Under the pieces are notes generated by a model. The model did no database searches. It was given only the letters and a program-made list of their open reading frames with translations, and was not told the DNA's origin. From Strix aluco (taxonomy: Eukaryota; Chordata; Aves; Strigiformes; Strigidae): a DNA stretch of 64,000 nucleotides. This document shows positions 48,100-59,109 of the stretch, piece by piece. Numbering within the stretch: the stretch's first letter is position 1; every line of letters begins with the position of its first letter. The stretch spans positions 3,844,001-3,908,000 of the forward strand of contig NC_133955.1 in the NCBI RefSeq assembly GCF_031877795.1, given 5' to 3'. Made by a program: the position numbers and the translations under genes.

Positions 48100-49014
48100 C
48101 GGTGATGAAGTAACGGCAGCGCGGGGCGGGAGGCCGGGACGGGGTCCGGGGGGTGCTGAGCACCACCGGGAAGTTGTGAGATCGCAGGAAAAAAACAATA
48201 AAGAATAAGCTAATAAAACATTGGGATTTGGGCGCGGATGCGGGAGGAAGAGGAGCTCCGTGGCTGCCAGCCGGGCGGTTCTGCCGGCCCGGCAGAGAGC
48301 AGCCGGCCGGGGCGAGCGGGCAGCGTGCCCGTGGGCCCGATCCCGGGGTGGCGGCAGGGCCGGGCCGGGCCGAGCCTGCCCGTGCCCCCTGCCCGTGCCC
48401 CCCTCCCGGTGCCGTTAGCGTTGTGCAAAGCCTTGGCAACCGCGGAACGCGGCGGGACTCCCTGGGGAACGGGGCCGCGGCCGGGCAGTCGGGCGAGCGA
48501 CGCCCGGGAGCAGCGATTTGGGTCTCTCCATTTTTCCCAGCCCCGACCCCCCCAAGCCGCCAGGACGGCTCCCCCCGCCCCCCGCGCGCCTTTGGCGCCT
48601 TTTCCTTCCCGCCACGTCGGGCCCCGCCGCCTCGGCCCCGCCCCGCGGCTCTCGCGCTATTGGCGGGGGCGGCGCGGGGCGGCCCGGCGCGGCTGGGCCT
48701 GGCGCGGCAGCGCCGCCCCCCGGCTCTGCCCGGCCCGCCCCCGGCCCCCGCTACCCCCGGGGCCGGCGGGGGGCCGCCGCGCCACACGGGAGCCCGGCAG
48801 TGCGCGGAGGAGCCGCGCCGAGGCCGCTCCCTCCCCGCCCCGCCAAGCTACCGCCTCTATCTCCTCCTCCTTCGTCTCCTCCTCCTCCTTCTCCCCGGGC
48901 TCCCCCGCCCGACCTCAGCCGCTCGGCAGCCCGAGCGCCGGAACCGAGCCGCCGGTGCCCGGTCCGGTTCGGGAGGTGCCGAGTCCGGCCCCGGAATCGG
49001 GCGAGGGGGCCGGG
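48100..49014 (+). promoter_or_regulatory. PIM1 CpG-island promoter and 5' UTR
   Basis: This is a dense CpG island with no TATA box near the ATG. ATTGG (reverse CCAAT) at 48660-48664 is followed by GGGGGCGG Sp1-type boxes from 48666. A pyrimidine-rich (CTCCTC)n tract at 48863-48897 probably lies in the transcribed leader, as the human PIM1 leader is also long, GC-rich and structured. The frame in phase with PIM1 is open back to an ATG at 48238. Confidence 0.75.
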
Positions 49015-51640
49015 ATGCTGCTCTCGAAAATCAACTCGTTGGCCCATCTACGTTCCGGGACCGGCGGGGAGCTGCACGCGGCCAAACTACAGCCAGGTAA
49101 GAGCGAGACGGGCCGGTCTGGCTCGGCCCGGTTCGGCGGCGGGCGTTGGGCGGCTGGGGCGGAGCGGTGACGGCCCGATCTCGCCCGCAGGGAAGGAGAA
49201 GGGGCCGCTGGAGGAGCTGTACCAGGTGGGCCAGCTACTGGGGAGCGGCGGCTACGGCTCCGTTTACTCGGGCATCCGCCTCTCCGATAGCACCCCGGTA
49301 AGTGGCGGGGACGGCGGCGGGGCGGAGGAGGAGGAGGAGGAGGAGGGGGAGGCGGCGGGGCGGGCGGCGTGCTCAGCCCGCCGCTCCCCTTGGCTTGCAG
49401 GTGGCCATCAAACACGTGGCCCGGGAACGCATCGCAGAGTGGGGTGAGCTGGTGAGTGACCGGGGCTACCGGGAGAAACCGGGGCGTCACGGGGTGGGGG
49501 ATAAGGCGAGGCCTGGGCGGGTGGAAACCGGGACACCGCGGGGGGAGCGGGCGTGGAGTCACTGGGGGACGCGGAGCATCCCCTTGGCAGGGGGGATCCC
49601 CGGGCACCGGTGGGGTCGAACAAGGGGGCACCGGAGCATCCCGGGCGGGGGGGTGGTGTGGACAGAACCGTAGGGGGGTACCAGCGCATCCCCTTGGCAG
49701 CGGTTCCCTGGCACCGTGGGGGGCCGGGCGGGCGGGCACCGGAGCATCCCGGGCGGGGAACTGCCTAGTAATGGGGGGGGGGGCCGGGCGGGGGGACACC
49801 GGATCATCCCCTTGGCAGCGGTTCCCTAGCACCGGGGGGGCGGGGGGCACCGGAACATCCCCTTGGCAGGGGGGATGCCCGGGCACCTGTGGGGCCAGGT
49901 GGGGGGGTACCAGAGCATCCCGGGCAGGGGCTACCGGACCCCTGCACCACCCCTCTGACGGCATCGTGGTCCCCCCGCAGCCCAGCGGCACTCGAGTACC
50001 AATGGAGATCGTGTTGCTGAACAAGGTGGGCTCCTCCGGCTTCCGCGGCGTCATCCACCTCCTCGACTGGTTCGAGCTGCCGGACAGCTTCGTGCTGGTG
50101 CTGGAGCGTCCGGAGCTCGCGCAGGATCTCTTCGATTTCATCACCGAGAGGGGATCCTTGTCGGAGGAGGTCGCGCGGGGGCTGTTCCGGCAGGTGCTGG
50201 AGGCCGTGCGGCACTGCAACAACTGCGGTGTCCTGCACCGTGACATCAAGGACGAGAACATCATCGTCGACCTCGCCACCGGTGAGCTCAAGCTCATCGA
50301 CTTCGGCTCCGGCACCTTTCTCAAGGACACGGTCTACACCGAATTTGACGGTGAGCCCACAGCCGGGGGGATGCTCCCGGTACCGGGCATTGCATGGCCC
50401 AGGCTGACCGGGCACCGGTTCCCCCCTTTGGAGGGGGGGGGGGGCGGGAATTAATTATTCAGCCGTCTGCCAAGTTGCTTTTTGGCGCGGGGCGGATGTT
50501 GTGAAACGGGAGCCGGCTCCCAGCCGCTGCCACCCACCCTGCCCGGGGCTGGGGTGGGGGGAGCCAGCCTGACAGAAACAAACACCCGTGGGGGTAGCGG
50601 GCGGGGGGGGGTGGTGGTTGCAAAACCCGTATGCTGGCCGGTTTGGTTTGCAGGCGCGGAAGGGCTTGGGCTGCTTCACTCCCCTTGTTTGCCTTGGCTT
50701 TTTTTAATTTTTTTTTTTTGGCTAAGGCGGGGGGGAAAGGCGTGGTTTTTCCCCACCCGTGGGGTTTTTTTCTTTTTTTTTTTTTTCTTTTTTTTTTTTT
50801 GCATGTAACGGTCGGGCCTTCCCCGGGCCCGTGCTGCCCTCTTCCGGCACCGTCGGCTTTTTTTTACAACCCAAAGTTTGTAAACAAGAGTCACGTGTTG
50901 GCGAGGGGGCGGCGGGTCACACCGTGTGTAGTCCCTCCCGCCACCGGTGCAGCCCCCGTGTCCCCAAGGACGCTCGGGTGAGGATCCGGGAGCGGGCAGC
51001 ATGCGCCTGACGAGCTCCGCCTGTCTCCCGTAGGAACACGAGTGTACAGCCCGCCGGAGTGGGTCCGCTACCACCGCTACCACGGCCGTTCAGCAACAAT
51101 CTGGTCCCTGGGCGTCCTGCTCTATGACATGGTCTGCGGGGACGTCCCCTTCGAGCAGGACGAGGACATCATCAGGGGCCAGCTCTTCTTCCGCCAGCCG
51201 ATCTCCCTCGGTGGGTACCCGGCTTCGTGGCGGGCAACGGGTTTGGGAGATGGCACCGGGCGCACGAGCATCCCCGCTCTTACGGCTGTGGAGGAGGTTG
51301 ATCTCCCATGGTTAGCTGGAGGAGGTGGCACGTGAGGAGATTGATCTCCCACGGTTAGCTGGAGGAGGCGGCACGTGTCCTGCCATGCTGTTCTCCTCCA
51401 AAACGGCTCCTGGATCGGGAGGTTTGGGGGTAGCTCTGAGCACACCCAGCACAGCCTGGGCACTGCGGATGGTGGTGGAAGGTGAACAGGAGCCTTCTCT
51501 GACTGATCGGCGGTGTCTGGTTTCTCTTCCCAGAGTGCCAACATCTCATCAGGTGGTGTTTGTCCTTGCGGCCTTCAGACAGACCATCTCTGGAGGACGT
51601 TTTCAACCACTCATGGCTGCAAGGCATTCACCTGCCCTAG
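49015..51640 (+). CDS. PIM1: PIM1 serine/threonine kinase (complete, short C-tail)
   Basis: Six exons as in mammals: 49015-49096, 49191-49297, 49401-49451, 49981-50350, 51034-51210 and 51534-51640 (TAG). Phases close to give 297 residues; human PIM1 has 313. PIM1 is a constitutively active cytokine- and STAT-induced kinase that phosphorylates survival and cell-cycle targets. The start [13 protein letters not shown] is PIM1-type; PIM3 has MLLSKFGSLAHLC. Visible are the Gly loop [12 protein letters not shown] (44-55), catalytic Lys67 in VAIKH, the hinge [17 protein letters not shown] (Asp168), DFG (Asp187), and [22 protein letters not shown]. Compared with human, one residue is added in KVGSSGF, loop Phe49 is Tyr, and hinge Pro125-Val126 are Leu-Ala, while the Pim hallmark Pro123 is kept. 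The stop falls at the human Gln297 position. The neighbours FGD2 and TBC1D22B support orthology. Confidence 0.97.
49573..49940. repeat. Minisatellite of about 50-60 bp units in PIM1 intron 3
   Basis: About seven units, each opening with GGAGCATCCC (or GCATCCCCTTGGCAG) and closing with a G-rich GGGGGCACC, start near 49577, 49632, 49682, 49740, 49800, 49851 and 49911. Two unit types alternate in part: a CTTGGCAGCGGTTCCC type and a CCGGGCGGGG type. The array fills most of the intron between exons 3 and 4. Confidence 0.85.
50764..50801. repeat. Poly(T) tract in PIM1 intron 4
   Basis: Long T runs broken by single C bases, preceded by another T-rich run at 50700-50720. They lie deep in the 683 bp intron 4, about 230 bp upstream of the next exon, so they are not the acceptor tract itself. 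Confidence 0.85.
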
Positions 51641-52489
51641 GAGATGGCAGAGACCCCACCTGCACGGTTTGGCCTGGGACCCTGGCACATAACAGCTCCA
51701 GGCATCTCCTGGCCATAAGAAGCAAAGAAAACCAGGCTTCCTCACGAGCGTAGCACTGAGCAGGGATCATCAGATGGGAACACGCACATCTTGTCCCAAA
51801 GCTGGGCTGGAAACCTGGTCTTGCAAGTGCCGGTGGCCACCATCCAACCCAGCTGTCCTGGACTCCATCTGAATGACCCTGTCTCATTTGCTGGTCTTGC
51901 CAGTAATTTTTTTTTTGTTTTGGTTTTGGTTCTGTTTTTGGTGGCTCCCAAACATCTTCCTGACCACCTGAATTCGGGACGGCGAGAGGATCAGAGACCT
52001 TACTGCGAGAAAAGCTTCAACGGGGGCAAAACTGCGGGGGGAGGGCAGGTACCATGGCTGAATGGCTGTCTCCTCCGCTGTCACCGTGCTCGAGTGCCTT
52101 CAGTTGAGATCTGGGCTATGCTGGAGGAAATACTTGAATTTTCCTACACTGCTGCTTTTCCAAGACTCGCCTGGGTATATATTTCCTCTTTTCAAAAAGA
52201 AAACAGGTCAGAAGACACTTGGGAGCCAAGCAGGCGATCCCTCACCTCCCGTGCCTCCACATCGCGTGGATTTTCTGGGTTTCTTTGCTTCCTGGTGCCC
52301 TCACGAATGCACAAACAATGCAAACCAACAGAGCTGTAAATGTGTTCAAAGTTATATAGGAGCGAAGTTTGATGTACAGTTGTTAATAGTGATAATGTTT
52401 TACCTTTGTTTCTTTTTTCCAGTTTTTGTTTTTAATTTATTTTCATGAATTTGTTTTTTTAAAGAGAGAGTTCTAGCCGGTAGGATAAC

Positions 52490-52505
52490 TTATTTATTTA
52501 TTTAT
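52490..52505 (+). promoter_or_regulatory. AU-rich element in PIM1 3' UTR
   Basis: TTATTTATTTATTTAT contains overlapping ATTTA pentamers, a class II-type AU-rich instability element. PIM1 mRNA is short-lived in mammals, and its 3' UTR is known to carry such elements. Confidence 0.75.
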
Positions 52506-52877
52506 AATTCAAGTGGGTTTCCAACCCACGCCTTGCTTCTACAGCTGCTGATCCCCCGGTTTTCCATTTGGGTCTTCCCTCCGTGTCTGTCCCGTGTCCA
52601 TCCCCAGCCCGCAGTGTTTCTGTCTGGCGGAGGTGCGGAGCGGCTGCCTGCTCCCCAGCTGTCTCTGTACATAGTTCTGGTGGCTGTTGTTTCCTTGCCA
52701 TGTGTTTTGTTTTTCCCCACGGGTGTCTTGTTTGGGGCTGGGGAGGGGGGAGCTGGTCCGGGCTGTCTGCGCTGTCGAGTCTTTATATGTAACTAAGTGT
52801 TTAGCCGGCGGGTTTTTTCTTAATAGTTCATATTGTACAGGGGAATTCAGAAATCTTATTTTTTTTATGCAGTTTTA

Positions 52878-52883
52878 AATAAA
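52878..52883 (+). terminator. PIM1 polyadenylation signal AATAAA
   Basis: A canonical AATAAA inside TTTTAAATAAAAAC, followed after about 30 nt by a T-rich CCCTTTATTG. A second AATAAA lies at 53602-53607 and could serve a longer transcript. Confidence 0.8.
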
Positions 52884-52905
52884 AACAAACCACTTGACAT
52901 GATGG

Positions 52906-55900
52906 AGACATCCCTTTATTGCGGGGCGGGATGAAGGATGCTGCGAGCGTGCTGGGTACCAGTGGCCACACCGTGGCGTGGCTACTGCGGGGACCACCAG
53001 TTTGTCTCCAGCTGAGACTAACTCTGAAGGTCCCACCCAAAGGCTCGCTGAGCAGCCTTAACCAGGACCAGCCAGCCGACAGCACCACGGGGAAGGCTGG
53101 ATCCATCCCTCCGCAGGGTGTTTCCAGTGCCGACTATTCCTGGCAGGTCTGGGAGGAGAGATCAAAGGGCTGTGGAGCCCTGTGCGTTTTCCATTCATCC
53201 GCAGGCTGGTGCGGAGCATGTGCTGGGGACGGCAAGTAAACAAACATCAAAGCGACCTTGTGAAAGGCCGGATGTTGTCAGCCAAATTAAATTTTAGTAA
53301 GGCAGATCCTGTTGCTCCGGCTCTGTTGGCGCGGAGCGGGTGTTGCATGCCGGGTGCCGGTGGGTGAAGAAAGCCGCCGGCGGGCTGTCCCCACCTCCAG
53401 CTCGGCTGCGGTGAACGCGGAGCGAGAGGAAGTTGATCTTCGGATTACGAGAAGTCGGTCGCTATCAGTCAGCAGCGGTAACGCTTCGCTCGAGCTTTTA
53501 CCCTCCAAACTGTCAAACCCCACTTCCCAGCTCTGCGGTGCTTCGGCTTCAGGGGTGTTGTTTTTGGTTTTTGTTATTGCTTGGGATTTTTTTTTTTTTT
53601 AAATAAATGTGCTGAATTTTGAAGCCCTGTTCCTGATTGACCTCATGGCGCACCTGCTGCGCTGCGCACGCAGGGCTGTCTGCCCCAAGGAAGGGGCACA
53701 TTTCCCCTTCTGCAGGTTACTTTGCAAGTCCCCCAGATCTCAGACAACAGGACTGTCCTTTCCTTGGCTTGCCCCAGGGCTTTCTTGCTTAAAACCCCCA
53801 TGCCCAGGCAGCAGTCCCTCTCCCTGGCTCACCCCGGGCTTGCCAGCACCGCTGTCCGAGCCGGGGGGCTGCTGTGCGAGGGAATGGGGGGTCCTGGAGC
53901 CACGTCCCAGCCTCGTGGGGTGACGTGGTGTGCTGTGTCACTGCTGTGCCTCTGCCTTCAGCAGAAAGCGTTAACTCTGTTTGTTTGTTTTGCCTTTTTT
54001 TTTTTTTTTTTTTTTAAACTCAGCTGCATCTTTCATCTCCTCAGGGCTGCTACAAGCAGGAAGCGCAGCTCCAAACGCCTTCAAAGTTTAGGCCTATTTT
54101 GAGATGTGGTTTGTATTTAACCTCCTCTGTCGCTCGCTTTTTGCCCGGACCATCCGGGAAGCTGCTCTTACACGAAAGCAAACCTCCCCGCCACGCTGCC
54201 TGCTACCGTGAGGAGCCTGAGCCCCTCAGGTGGCCGCTGTCCCCCTCGGCACCACCGAAACGCTATCGCGGCTGCCCCGGCTGCGGGCTGAGCTCGGCCC
54301 ACCCTTCCTGTAAACGCGTTAGCGGTGTTTCTTAGAAAACTCGCCGCAGAAAGGCTGAGCAGGTCCGGCGCGGGGCTGGGGTGCTGATAGTCACTTTGTT
54401 TCCGCCTGTTGCTGATGATTTTGTCCCTGCCAGGCTTGTGCTGCAGGAGGGGAACGGTGCCATCGTGTCCCCCAGCAAGATCCTGCTGCCCAGGTACCAC
54501 TTTGTCCTGCCAGGGTGATGGGGTGTATCCAAGGTTTGGGTGTTGGAAAAGGATCGGTGCGTGTTTGATCCCTGTGCACCCGCCTTCCTGTGCAGTAACG
54601 CCTTCATGGGGCTGAGAGCCACCAGAGTCATGTCCCAGACCTCTGCCACGGGGACAGGACCACAGTAGGTGTTATGGGGGACCTGAAGATGGGCAGCCGA
54701 TGCCTGTTGCTCCCCTCCACATCATCGCATTGTGGCATAGGGGCTGGGGGAAAGGAAAAGGCCTTTTCACCCCTCATTTCTCCTCGACAGGGAGATGTTC
54801 GCTGCCCTTTGGGGCTGTCAGCTATGATAGGAGAGGATGAAGAGGCAGGAGTTTTCCAGCAGGAAGCAATTTGGAGCCAGCATCGCACTCCCACCTCTAT
54901 TTCACAACTTTTTATTGCTCCCCGCTGTCAGCAGGGGAAGGACCCACATTTCGGAAAGCAGAAATAAACGATGAAGTAGGAGCAGGATGAGATTTCAGAC
55001 TGTTGGACCTCCCGTTCTGGGAGCACCAGAGTCCCATGGATGGCTGAGGACTTGCAAAGGGCCAGCACTCATCACACCTGTGGCTTCCTGTACCCATCCA
55101 TCCCCTGCAAAGGTGCTTGGTGATGCAGAAAGGCCTGGCCAGGGCAGCCTGCAGCCACAGCAACAGCAATGTTTATATTTTGCACGTCCCTTTCTGGGAA
55201 TGAGAGATGAGCAACAGCCAAACCTCTGCCACGGCTGGAAAAACGCAGATGAGCACCGAGGAGAAAAACCACCTGGGGAGCGGGGGCCGGGCTTGCCGCA
55301 GGGACCCGAAGAGCTGGAGACTCGGAGGTGGCATCTCACCCCACGTCCTGTCACAAGGAAAACATCCAGCTGCCCCCGAGGCGGCGTCTGAAACCCTTTG
55401 GCCCTTCTCAGCACAGTGAGTCACAGGAGCTATTTTAAACACCTGCCTTAGGATGAGGTGAATTATCAGCAAACCAGGTGTCCCTCGGCTCCGCTCCCCA
55501 GTAATGAATCCCGGAGGAAGTCGGTCTCCAAAGGCTTTTTGCTGACGGGCTGTGTGGCAACAGCACCACCTCCACAGGGCAGGTGGGGAAACTGAGGCAC
55601 GGAGCCCCAACCTGCTGGAGATCTTTTGTGGTGGAGCTTGGGTTTGCCTGCCTTTCCCTGCTCTATCCTTCCTTAGGCTGAGACCAGCCACAGAGGAGCT
55701 CCCAGCTTTAAACCCCTGATGGCCCCACATCCCCCAGGCAGGGGATTTAGTCCTCCAGGAGTCAAGACTAAAGCCCTTCACCCCCTTCAGCATGAACCCG
55801 AGATGAAACCTGTCCCTTCCCAGACCTCCTCCGAAAAATAAACCCCGTGCTGTGATGGTGAGGGCGGCCAGGTGCTGGTTTCAGGCACCTGTAGCCCCGC

Positions 55901-58439
55901 TCAAGACCACAGTCTCATGTTTTGGGGTTTACACCAACCTTCTTGAGAGTGGGATCTGCGTTAACCCTGCCTGCGTGACACATCGAAACTGCATCACTTG
56001 GCCTGAGAGTTGGTGGGGGGTTTTATGAGGAAAAAAACACTTTATTCACTGTAAAAAAAACCCCAAACCAACAACCACAAAACCTTTCCAGTGTGTAAAG
56101 TTGAGTCAAATTTAGCAGCTTCAGCTAAAGAAACATATTTTTTATAGGGGTGACCGGAGTGTTTCTTTCATCCTTTTCCAAGCTTTTAGTCCCCTTTCTC
56201 CAGGGTAATATTTTTGTGTCCTTAATCACTGTATTTATTACAGTTAGGAGGGGGTTAAGCAACCCAAAAAATGGAACAACAGCTCCTGTTTCAAATTGAA
56301 GCAGCCGCTTCAGTTAACCTGAAATGACACACAGGCACGCGTGTGCATTTGAAAGGTTGCAGGGACGGAGGAGATCTCGCCCCGCTGCAAAAGCTGTGAG
56401 AAAAACAGAAGCGGCAAAATGTCATTTCAGGTCAACCCCTGCCAAAAGTCTTCATCTTCCCTCAGCTCCCTGAAACGGGCAGACGGGGCTGGGCCCCCCG
56501 GCACACGCGTGTGGCCTCGTAAGGCATCAGCACCGACCCCAACGGAAACCACCCCCGTGCTGCCACCCACGCGGCACGGGTGTGCCACGCCAGCCGTGAT
56601 CTCGGTGCCAGGCTACTACTCGTAGTAAAACACTTGCTGCAGCATCCCTCTGTGCACATGGGTGCATGTAGATTCCCCCCCAAAACACATAAATTTGGCT
56701 CAGTTTGGCCCAGGTTGGTTCCTGCCATCACCAGCTGAGACCTGATGCCAATCAAAGCACAGCTGAGGATGCCGAGGACTTGGATTTCAGTCTTTTTCCC
56801 CCATCCTCTGGGTGGGTTTTCTCTCCTTTTGGGGAGAGGAGCAGGATGAGGGCAGAGTGGAGACAATGAGCCCCCTTCCCTTGCCAGGGTGGAGGGGTCA
56901 CTCTCCTGCTGCTCTAGCAGGGTGTTTCCAAACAAGGTCTTTGATAAAGTCAATAAATGAAGCACGAGAAGATGGAGTGAGACTGGCCATGACTCCAGGA
57001 CAGATGGACAGACTCTCTGGCGTGCTCAGCCTCCCGCTGACACTGGGGGCTCCCGCTCTGATGCAGGATGGTTTCTATCTCTCAAAGTTTGCAGCTGTGT
57101 TACGGGATGAAGTGATTTGCAATAACCCTGTTTGTCACACCTTGCAGCCCACAGGTTTTTAACTCTGGTGGAAGGAACAGCGTTTCCACCCAGGATGAAC
57201 CAGCACCTTTCTGGAAACTTTGCTAGTCCAACACTGCACCCCCTGACCAGGAGGGCAGTGATCTCCCTGCAGCTGGGTACCTCGAAATGCTCTATTTTTT
57301 GTCAGTTCTTAAGTTTCTCTTCTCCACTTCAGCTTTGAGATGGGAAAAGGAACTGACTCTTCTCTCTCAGTTTTCATTCTCATTCAAAATCGAAAGCTGT
57401 CAGAGATCCTGGGCTCGTTGCCACGGTCTTGGGCTCACTCTGCCCCTGAAATATCTCCCTGTACCCCGAGAGCTGCTGATGGCGAGGGAAGGAGCAGGAA
57501 CAGGTTGGGTCAGGGCAAAGCACCCAGGTGCCAGACCAGGCCCTGTGGTGAGGCGCCAGTGACGAGCCTGTGCCGCCCTCTGCTGGCAGCCCTGTCCGCC
57601 CAAAACAGGCTGGTTTTGCAGAAATGCACCTGCTTTTTAATTTTTCATCCCTTTTTTGAGTGCTTCCGATCCTCCTGTTTCCTGAAAGGCTCTCCAAGCC
57701 TCTCCCTGAATGCTTGGCAGGAGCCATGATCCTGCCAAGCCGGGACCTGACCCTGAGGGGATGGCGAGAGCCACCCTGGCCAGGAGGCTGAGCTGGGGGT
57801 GATAATTATCCCTTTTCCGATGACCCCCAACACCTGAGACACCCTGAGGGACAGCCAGGTCCCCTCCTGCCATTGCCCTGCCCTTTGCAAACAGGGGAAG
57901 CTGAGGCATCTCGTGAGGAACTGACTCATGTGGGGCAAGGCCATGCCGGCGGCCTGACCGTGTGAGGAGGCTGCTAATTCAGCAGGGCCCATCGCACGTT
58001 TCCCTCAGGAGCAGGACGTCCCCATGTCCCCACAGCCCGGGGACTCTGGTGACAGCAGACCCTGTCCCTCTCTGCCCACACTCGGCGCCATTAAGGCCCA
58101 GTGGCTGCTGGCCACCCCTGTGGTGAGGTTTCTCCTCAGGGCATGAGATGGATGGCAGCGCCCTGCGGGCTGGCAGGGTCCCAGTCCCATGTCACCTGGG
58201 AAGTTTGTGGGGTTTTCTGACATCTGCGGGTTTTTTTTCCCAGTTTATCCCCATTTACTCCGGAGGTGACTGCTTGTGCCTCATGGCTTGCCCCATAATG
58301 GCGGCTCCTCCCTCCCCCTCGTTGTCGTTATGAGGGGACATTTTGGCACCGGGGCTTGGCTGGGGGCTGGAAATGGCCCCAAATGGCTTTGAATCCTTGA
58401 GGGGACCATGACAGCTGCGGGTGCCAGTGAAGCCACCCC
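52906..58439. other. PIM1-TBC1D22B intergenic region
   Basis: No coding exon is recognisable on either strand. In human, TMEM217 lies between these genes on the opposite strand; I see nothing resembling it here. Contents: T-rich runs at 53587-53600 and 53996-54016, AATAAA at 53602, MIR-like cores (reversed) at 55584 and 57894, and an AT-rich stretch at 56010-56260. Confidence 0.55.
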
Positions 58440-59109
58440 GGGGTGCCAGAGGGACCCATCTGGGTCCCGTCTCCCCTCAGTGCTGTCCCCCCCTCCCTGC
58501 CCCGCGCCCGGCTCTGTCCGCCCGCTCCCTCCTGTGGCCCTGCGGGTGGTTTAACCCGCTTCCTCCCGCCCTCTCCCGATGGTTTCGCCCAGGTGCTTGC
58601 TGGGCGTGTCTCCCCACCCCGCACCGTGAGCGGTCTCTCCCCTTCCGCAGGGCGGTTTAACCGGACCGGGCCTCCCCTCCTCAGGGTCCCCCCGGCCCAG
58701 GCAGGCACCGCCGCCTCAGCCCCGCTGTCGGCCCCGCTCCATGCGGGCTGCTCCCCCCGCCGAGGCGGGATGGGTTATTCCCTCCTCCCCCCCCTCAGAT
58801 GGTCTCTCCCGCCTCACGCAGCCCCACCTCCAGCCCCGCAGACCCCGCCTCTTTTCGTGACGTCACTCCCTCCGCCCGCTCGCCATTGGCCGATCCACAG
58901 CGCCTTGCTCGACAACGGCCAATGGCGGCGCTCTCTGCGCCCGGATCCAAGATGGCGCTGCCGGGGGCTGCGGGCGGGTGGCGGTGAGGCGGCCTGCGGG
59001 GGCCACCACCTTCCTCCGCGTTCCGCCGCTGCGCCGCGGGGCCGGCCGGCCGGTGGGCTCGCTCGCTCGCTGGCTGGCCGGCCGGCCGGGCCCGCCCCTC
59101 CTTTCCGCC
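58440..59109 (+). promoter_or_regulatory. TBC1D22B CpG-island promoter with CRE, divergent CCAAT boxes and YY1 motif
   Basis: There is a perfect CRE palindrome TGACGTCA at 58858-58865, ATTGG at 58885-58889 and CCAAT at 58919-58923 (facing opposite ways, 30 bp apart), and AAGATGGCG (YY1-type) at 58949-58957. No TATA box is seen. The spacing places transcription start at about 58940-59000. Two upstream ATGs (58922 and 58952) share a frame that ends at 58987 and would be a short upstream ORF if transcribed. Confidence 0.8.

Larger units (their letters stand above)
32881..48100. other. Intergenic, FGD2-PIM1 interval, right part
   Basis: Apart from the items listed separately I see no gene here. 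Frames up to 332 codons (for example 39003-40001 on the minus strand) are Pro/Gly/Ala/Ser-rich, overlap each other on both strands and have no conserved motif. AP-1 heptamers occur at 37951, 40441, 45761, 46980 and 47268. MIR-like CTCAGTTTCCC cores occur at 35483, 38285, 39329, 40309, 40912 (reversed) and 43543. Around 47400-47530 the sequence turns AT-rich. Confidence 0.55.
51641..52905 (+). other. PIM1 3' UTR
   Basis: About 1.26 kb from the stop to just past AATAAA. The first 75 nt still resemble the human PIM1 C-terminal tail when read in frame. The second half is U-rich and ends in a typical cleavage context. Confidence 0.8.

Noticed and set aside
48915-50330. 471-codon minus-strand frame opposite PIM1
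   Set aside because: A shadow of PIM1 exons and the intron 3 minisatellite; it crosses known splice sites of the true gene.
52906-58439. Possible TMEM217 ortholog, expected from human gene order
   Set aside because: No frame on the minus strand shows the hydrophobic segments or conserved residues expected; it may be missing, moved or too divergent to see by eye.
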